Position numbers and translations under genes: made by a program. DNA of 9,563 bases from Dehalococcoidia bacterium (lineage in GTDB: Bacteria; Chloroflexota; Dehalococcoidia; Dehalococcoidales; RBG-16-60-22): contig JABMRL010000057.1 in the NCBI GenBank assembly GCA_013202615.1, positions 1-9,563 of the forward strand. The letters run 5' to 3'. The notes beneath the pieces were generated by a model. The model worked only from the letters and a program-made list of their open reading frames with translations. It made no database searches and was not told the origin of the DNA. How positions within the stretch are numbered: the first letter of the stretch is position 1; each line of letters begins with the position of its first letter. Below, one piece after another: positions 6,052 through 9,563 of the stretch.

Positions 6052-6993
6052 ATGACCACAGCGTTAAATCACTACCTGGAAATCATCCGGAACAACCTGA
6101 GGATTGACCTTGCCGAAGAAAAAGAGGTCATCAGCGAACTGGAGACGCATATTGAAGATAAGCTCCAGGAGCTAAAAGAATGCGGCCTTTCCGAAGAAGA
6201 AGCGGAAAGAACCTGCCTCGGACTGCTGGGCTCCGCCAGGGTAATCGCCCGCCAGATATATGAAGCTCACAGCCAGGGCAGCTGGTGTCAGGCCTTTTTA
6301 GCCGCCATGCCACACCTGCTTTTCTCGGCACTGTTTGCCCTTAACTGGTGGCACCACATCGGCTGGCTGTCTATCATTCTGGTCATGGTAATCGGCACGT
6401 CCATTTACGGATGGTGGCACGGCAAACCGGCCTGGGTTTTCCCGTGGCTGGGTTTCTCTCTGATTCCGGTGGCTGCCTTCGGGCTCATTCTGCTCTATCT
6501 ACCCAAGGAGTGGTCTCTCCTGACCATCCCGTTTTACTTCCTGTTTGCCTTGTGGTGGCTGTTCTGTATCGTGGTCCAGACAACAAAGAGAGACTGGCTG
6601 CTCAGTTCTTTAATGCTGCTCCCCGTGCCGATTATCATTGGCTGGTTCTTGACCCTGGCACCAGGTGCGAAAATAACCGCTCAGACTATGGAGCGCGTCA
6701 ACTACTTCGCCCCCTGGATTGCGGTGAGCTTCCTTATCCTGGCCCTGACCATAGCCGCTTTCATTCGCTTGCGTCAGCGGTGGCTGCGCATCGCCTTATT
6801 AATCATTTCCGGGCTGCTAACGCTGACCATCGTGGTCTATTATGTCGGCGGTAAGCTCGATGCACAGACCTTCGCCGGACTTATCCTGGTAATGTGGGGG
6901 CTTTTCCTGATTCCGCCTCTCCTGGAGCGGTGGCTCAGGAAGAGCCGGCGAATATTCAAACGCCATGTTTTTTTCTCTCCGCGCTATCAGTGA
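6052..6993 (+). CDS. HAAS/DUF1700-like domain multi-pass membrane protein, PadR partner
   Basis: A 313-residue protein with two parts. Residues 5-74 resemble the all-helical domain found beside PadR regulators (HAAS signalling domain, DUF1700 or permease prefix domain 1): NHYLEIIRNNLR, then EEKEVISELETHIEDKLQEL, then GLSEEEAERTCLGLLGSARV leading to a final helix ARQIYEA. Residues 81-291 hold about eight hydrophobic segments, near 81-98, 104-121, 128-149, 155-176, 181-201, 219-239, 244-264 and 272-291, with tryptophan-rich ends. The C-terminal tail is strongly basic (LRKSRRIFKRH). No ATPase, protease or transporter motif was recognised in the membrane part, so its activity is unknown. It follows padR by 12 nt and probably shares its promoter. 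In related pairs the helical domain is thought to signal together with the PadR protein; that role is inferred here. Confidence 0.75.
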   Translation: MTTALNHYLEIIRNNLRIDLAEEKEVISELETHIEDKLQELKECGLSEEEAERTCLGLLGSARVIARQIYEAHSQGSWCQAFLAAMPHLLFSALFALNWWHHIGWLSIILVMVIGTSIYGWWHGKPAWVFPWLGFSLIPVAAFGLILLYLPKEWSLLTIPFYFLFALWWLFCIVVQTTKRDWLLSSLMLLPVPIIIGWFLTLAPGAKITAQTMERVNYFAPWIAVSFLILALTIAAFIRLRQRWLRIALLIISGLLTLTIVVYYVGGKLDAQTFAGLILVMWGLFLIPPLLERWLRKSRRIFKRHVFFSPRYQ

Positions 6994-7048
6994 ACTGGAA
7001 CCAGTCTCATCGATTTTTATGTAGAATTGCTGTCCGGAAAGTGAGCAA
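6994..7048. other. Short gap before plsY, no clear promoter or terminator
   Basis: The 55-base gap contains the palindrome ACTGGAACCAGT (6994-7005), whose two-base loop is too small for a terminator hairpin, and TAGAAT at 7022-7027 with no good -35. The bases GGAAAGTGAG before the plsY ATG form only a weak ribosome binding site. plsY may be read through from the padR operon or have a weak promoter of its own. Confidence 0.4.
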
Positions 7049-7684
7049 ATGATAGTAAACGCCACAATAGCAATAGTTATTGCCTACCTGCTTGGCTCCA
7101 TACCCTTCGCTTACATCGCCGGCAAACTGCTTAAAGGAATTGACATCAGGCAGGTCGGCGGCGGCAATATGGGCGCCGTGAACACAGCCCGGGAAATAGG
7201 GCCAGTGCCGGGACTCCTGGTGCTCGCCGCCGATATCGCCAAAGGGTCGCTGACGGTAATCATTGCCCTCCGGCTGGACCTGTCACTGATACTGGTCTTT
7301 GGTGCCGGCTTTGCCGCCGTCCTGGGACATAACTGGCCCGTGTTTCTGAAGTTCAGGGGAGGTAGAGGGGCGGCAACTACCATCGGGGTTCTGTTCGCGC
7401 TGGTCCCGCTGGAGTTCGCCATCAGCCTGTCCCTTATTCTGACCATCATCGTTGTCACCAGCAATGTCCGGCTGGCAGTTGTCGTCGGGCTGGCCGTGTT
7501 GCCGTTTATCATCTGGCAGATAAATGGTTCCGGGATGCTTATCACCTACTCGGCAGTGATGTTTCTTTTCCTTTGTGCCAGGTCAGTGTCAGATGCCAGA
7601 GAGGCCATGGCCAGAGTCGGTGATAAGAGAAGTCTCATTTTCGACCGTGAGTATCATTTCTGGCAGTCCAGGAAAAGCAAATGA
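7049..7684 (+). CDS. plsY: PlsY-family acyl-phosphate:glycerol-3-phosphate acyltransferase, divergent
   Basis: A 211-residue integral membrane protein of the PlsY family. PlsY transfers an acyl group from acyl-phosphate to glycerol-3-phosphate to make lysophosphatidic acid, the first step of phospholipid synthesis. Family features are the N-terminal helix with LLGSIPFAYIAGKLLKG (14-30), motif 1 IDIRQVGGGNMGAVNTAR (31-48), ADIAKG (61-66) and glycine-rich motif 2 GHNWPVFLKFRGGRGAAT (93-110). Hydrophobic segments fit the usual multi-helix topology and the length is normal. Motif 1, however, has GGGN and AVN where GSGN and ATN are usual, so the conserved serine (position 38) and threonine (44) are lost. 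The segment TSNVRLAVV (137-145) lacks the usual serines, and the C-terminal region (ARSVSDAREAMARVGDKR, 177-194) lacks the usual motif 3 with its His, Asn and Glu. It may be a paralogue with altered activity. It overlaps the downstream DegV gene by ATGA. Confidence 0.85.
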   Translation: MIVNATIAIVIAYLLGSIPFAYIAGKLLKGIDIRQVGGGNMGAVNTAREIGPVPGLLVLAADIAKGSLTVIIALRLDLSLILVFGAGFAAVLGHNWPVFLKFRGGRGAATTIGVLFALVPLEFAISLSLILTIIVVTSNVRLAVVVGLAVLPFIIWQINGSGMLITYSAVMFLFLCARSVSDAREAMARVGDKRSLIFDREYHFWQSRKSK

Positions 7685-8544
7685 ATAACGTAGCCGTGGT
7701 AACCGACACTACCGCCTGCATCCCTCAGGAGAAGGTAGCACATTACGACATTGAAATCGTGCCGGTCCAGCTTATTTTCGAGGATAAAACCTACCGCGAC
7801 GGCATTGACATCAGCGCTGCCGAGTTTTACGCACGGCTCCGTGAATCATCCAGACCACCGACCACCTCCAGTTCTTCACCCGAGCTGTACTTTGAGGCTT
7901 TCCAGAAAGCCGGCCAGAGAGCGAAAAGCATTCTCTGCATCACCGAGCCATCCAATTTCAGCGCCATGTACAACTCGGCAACAGTAGTCAAAGAGAAGAT
8001 GGCAAAAACGTCACCTGACGTGAACATAGAAGTGCTCGACTGTACCACCGCTGCCGCCGGGCAGGGGCTGGTAGCGCTGGCTGCCGCTGAGGCGGCGACA
8101 ACAGGCAAGAGCCTGAAAGAAGTAAAAGAAACGGCGGAGCAGGTCATGGGGCGGGTAAATCTGTTCGCCACGCTGGACACGCTCCATTATCTGGCAAAAA
8201 GCGGGCGCGTGCCGCAGGCGGCGGCACTGGTCAACTCGATTCTACAGATAAAACCCGTTTTTACCTTAAATCATGCCAGTGCCCATACGGTCGCACTGCC
8301 ACGCACCATCAAAAGTGCCATGAAGCGCATTCTGAAGCTGATGGAGCAGAACGTGGTGCCAGAAGAGGCCCTCCACGCAACAGTGATGCACGCCGATGCT
8401 ATTGATAACGCCATCGTTTTAAGAAATCGCATTGCCTCCCAGTTCAACTGCGCCGAACTCTTTATCACCGAATTCACACCGGTAATGGGTGTCCACACCG
8501 GGCCCGGACTCCTCGGCGTTGCCTTCTACAATGAAAGCTCCTGA
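7681..8544 (+). CDS. DegV family fatty-acid-binding protein (FakB-like)
   Basis: A 287-residue DegV family protein. Characterised members (FakB) bind one fatty acid and present it to the kinase FakA, which makes acyl-phosphate for PlsY or for exchange to ACP. Hallmarks are the N-terminal VAVVTDTTACIP (4-15), VPVQLIFEDKTYRDGIDIS (27-45), the TTSSSSP substrate loop (61-67), ITEPSNFSAMYNSA (87-100, with Ser94 at the position of the fatty-acid carboxylate-binding serine of the usual LSGTYQSA), LDCTTAAAGQG (119-129), LHYLAKSGRV (168-177), KPVFTL (191-196) and the C-terminal GVHTGPGLLGVAF (270-282). The length is normal for the family. The start overlaps the plsY stop by ATGA, so the two should be made together, which fits a shared acyl-phosphate pathway. 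No FakA-type kinase lies in the window. The fatty acid bound cannot be predicted. Confidence 0.93.
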   Translation: MNNVAVVTDTTACIPQEKVAHYDIEIVPVQLIFEDKTYRDGIDISAAEFYARLRESSRPPTTSSSSPELYFEAFQKAGQRAKSILCITEPSNFSAMYNSATVVKEKMAKTSPDVNIEVLDCTTAAAGQGLVALAAAEAATTGKSLKEVKETAEQVMGRVNLFATLDTLHYLAKSGRVPQAAALVNSILQIKPVFTLNHASAHTVALPRTIKSAMKRILKLMEQNVVPEEALHATVMHADAIDNAIVLRNRIASQFNCAELFITEFTPVMGVHTGPGLLGVAFYNESS

Positions 8545-8615
8545 TAACTACCAGAGACCGCTAAAAATAGCCGCTGAGTCCCGCCGACCATCTGGCGCAA
8601 TCGTGAAAAACATTC

Positions 8616-8621
8616 TATAAT
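8616..8621 (+). promoter_or_regulatory. -10 box placed for a leaderless transcript
   Basis: A perfect TATAAT at 8616-8621 ends six bases before the GTG start codon at 8628. Bacterial transcription normally begins about 6-8 bases after the -10 box, so the mRNA would start at or next to the GTG. The -35 region is weak (CTGGCG at 8592-8597, 18-bp spacer). No Shine-Dalgarno sequence of useful strength precedes the GTG. Confidence 0.55.
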
Positions 8622-8627
8622 CAGGGT

Positions 8628-9218
8628 GTGACCGAGACACAGGTTGTTAGCGACACGGAACAGCTCCTGGAAAGCCTTGAGCAACTCCCCGAGCCGGTGG
8701 TCAAGCCAGCTTTCGTTGTTGTCAGCGGCCTGCCCGGAACCGGCAAATCATATTTCTGCCGCCGGCTGGCGGAGAAAATCCCCGTTATCATCCTGGAAAG
8801 CGATGTGATGCGTAAGACACTGTTCCCATCGCCTACCTACAGCTTGACGGAAAGCGCCCGTCTGTTCCAGGCCATTCATCATCTCATCGAGCATCTGTTG
8901 AAAAAAGGCATACCCCTCGTCCTTGATGCCACCAATCTCTTGGAACGAAACCGCGAGCGCCTTTACCATATTGCTTACCAGCTCGATGCCAGGCTGGTCA
9001 TGGTGCGCGTGGAAGCACCATTCGAGGTGGTGCAGGAACGACTCTGGAACCGTGCAAACGGCACCGGCTCGGAGGAAGACCAGTCGGAAGCTGACTGGTC
9101 AGTGTTCCAGAAAATGAAAACCTCGGTGCAGAAAATTCGCCGCCACCACTTTGCCGTTGATACTTCACGAGACATAGCGCCGGTCCTGGACAAGGTTGCC
9201 AGAGAGGTAAACCGATGA
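8628..9218 (+). CDS. P-loop AAA-type predicted kinase (AAA_33/zeta-toxin-like fold)
   Basis: A 196-residue P-loop phosphotransferase of unknown substrate. After an acidic 27-residue extension, the core begins with PAFVVVSGLPGTGKSYFCRRLAEK (27-50), containing the Walker A motif GLPGTGKS (34-41). ESDVMRKTLF (57-66) gives an Asp after the second strand, as in small-molecule kinases. LVLDATNLLERNRERL (97-112) matches the Walker B and helix pattern of predicted kinases of the COG0645/AAA_33 type. RLVMVRVEAPFEVVQERLWNR (122-142) supplies strand 4 and the arginine-rich lid helix. Such proteins phosphorylate small molecules, nucleic acid ends or antibiotics, and the sequence does not decide between them. 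The GTG at 8628 is the first possible start after an in-frame stop at 8604-8606, and no ATG occurs before the Walker motif. The gene ends 15 nt before the aminopeptidase gene and may form an operon with it. No antitoxin partner is visible. Confidence 0.8.
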   Translation: MTETQVVSDTEQLLESLEQLPEPVVKPAFVVVSGLPGTGKSYFCRRLAEKIPVIILESDVMRKTLFPSPTYSLTESARLFQAIHHLIEHLLKKGIPLVLDATNLLERNRERLYHIAYQLDARLVMVRVEAPFEVVQERLWNRANGTGSEEDQSEADWSVFQKMKTSVQKIRRHHFAVDTSRDIAPVLDKVAREVNR

Positions 9219-9224
9219 AAGGAG
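9218..9224 (+). promoter_or_regulatory. Ribosome binding site of the aminopeptidase gene
   Basis: AAAGGAG starts on the last base of the preceding stop codon and lies nine bases before the ATG at 9234. It is strong and fixes this start. Confidence 0.75.
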
Positions 9225-9233
9225 ATATAAAGT

Positions 9234-9563
9234 ATGGAGATTAAAGTCATCGCCGGTGATATTGCCGGTATTGACGCTGATGCTATCCTCGTAAACCACT
9301 TCGAAGGTATGAAAATCCCTGACGGGGAAACGGCCGCGGTGGACAGGGCGCTCGGTGGCGCCGTCGCACAGCTCATCAAGCAGGGTGAAATAAAAGGAAA
9401 ACTGAACGAGATAACGATGCTGCACAGCTTCGGCAAGTTGCCGGCCGCCCGCGTGGTGGTGGTCGGGCTGGGCAAAAAGTCGGACCTCTCCATCAATAAG
9501 GTGCGGGGGGCGGTGGCCGAGACCTGCCGCTGGCTGCGCGCCAGGGAAATAAGCACCATCGCC
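9234..9563 (+). CDS. pepA: Leucyl aminopeptidase (M17, PepA family), N-terminal part cut by the window end
   Basis: The frame is open from the ATG at 9234 to the last base and encodes 110 residues of the N-terminal macro-like domain of an M17 aminopeptidase. This family forms cytoplasmic hexamers with two metal ions and removes N-terminal residues from peptides; some members also bind DNA. Visible features are the opening strand MEIKVIAGDIAGIDADAILV, the segment FEGMKIPDGETAAVDRALGG, and the strand and turn ARVVVVGLGKKSDLSINKVR, which is characteristic of the end of the first sheet in PepA. The helix RGAVAETCRWLRARE follows. The metal-binding and catalytic residues belong to the C-terminal domain, outside the window, so activity cannot be judged. 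It follows the kinase-like gene by 15 nt and probably shares its transcript. Confidence 0.9.
   Translation, partial: MEIKVIAGDIAGIDADAILVNHFEGMKIPDGETAAVDRALGGAVAQLIKQGEIKGKLNEITMLHSFGKLPAARVVVVGLGKKSDLSINKVRGAVAETCRWLRAREISTIA

Noticed and set aside
6994..7005. ACTGGAACCAGT palindrome as a terminator after the HAAS protein
   Set aside because: The loop of two bases is not feasible for a stable RNA hairpin, and the T run is about ten bases away.
8561..8597. Short complementary pairs (GCTA-AAAA-TAGC, CGCC with GGCG) as a terminator after degV
   Set aside because: Stems are only 4 bp and there is no T tract.
8628..9218. Zeta-toxin of a toxin-antitoxin module
   Set aside because: The fold is similar, but there is no small antitoxin gene next to it, and the LVLDATN core fits general predicted kinases.
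8975..9559. A 194-residue antisense open frame across the kinase and aminopeptidase genes
   Set aside because: It spans two well-supported genes and their gap, is low-complexity Ser/Thr/Pro-rich and resembles no family.
1..9563. Mobile element, CRISPR array, phage genes or biosynthetic cluster
   Set aside because: All genes are ordinary chromosomal types on one strand; no direct repeats, transposase, integrase, tRNA or repeat arrays were seen.

Overview
The window looks like a bacterial chromosome segment of moderate G+C. Eight complete genes and two partial ones all lie on the + strand, with short gaps, two ATGA stop/start overlaps and no mobile elements. The combination of a class I-alpha glutamine synthetase, an archaeal-type nitrogen repressor (NrpR), a UPF0182 membrane protein, PlsY and a DegV/FakB protein fits an anaerobic Chloroflexota bacterium, most plausibly a Dehalococcoidia-like lineage. 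That placement is inferred from gene content and was not tested by phylogeny. No rRNA, tRNA, CRISPR array, insertion sequence or attachment site was seen.

Layout: (1) 1-213 is the 3' end of hisF (histidine biosynthesis). (2) 214-289 is a promoter region with a perfect 18-bp dyad over an extended -10 box. (3) 290-1633 is glnA. (4) 1634-1787 is a gap with a second promoter whose -10 box is the centre of a perfect palindrome. (5) 1788-2789 is nrpR, overlapping by ATGA (6) a 920-residue UPF0182 seven-helix membrane protein at 2786-5548. (7) 5549-5703 is an AT-rich promoter region with a consensus -35 box and an inverted repeat. (8) 5704-6039 is a PadR-type repressor, followed after 12 nt by (9) 6052-6993, a membrane protein with an N-terminal HAAS/DUF1700-like helical domain. 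(10) 7049-7684 is a divergent PlsY acyltransferase, overlapping by ATGA (11) a DegV/FakB-type fatty-acid-binding protein at 7681-8544. (12) 8628-9218 is a P-loop kinase-like protein whose GTG start sits where transcription should begin. (13) 9234 onward is the N-terminus of an M17 leucyl aminopeptidase, cut by the window end.

Three functional groups stand out. The first is nitrogen assimilation: glnA with its probable regulator NrpR next door and an uncharacterised large membrane protein translationally coupled to that regulator. The second is a PadR/HAAS-membrane-protein pair, a common regulator plus membrane-target architecture. The third is a lipid pair in which a FakB-like acyl carrier would feed the acyl-phosphate route used by PlsY, although this PlsY lacks several residues regarded as catalytic. 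The most testable new points are the candidate operators at glnA, nrpR and padR, the altered PlsY active site and the probable leaderless transcript at 8628.
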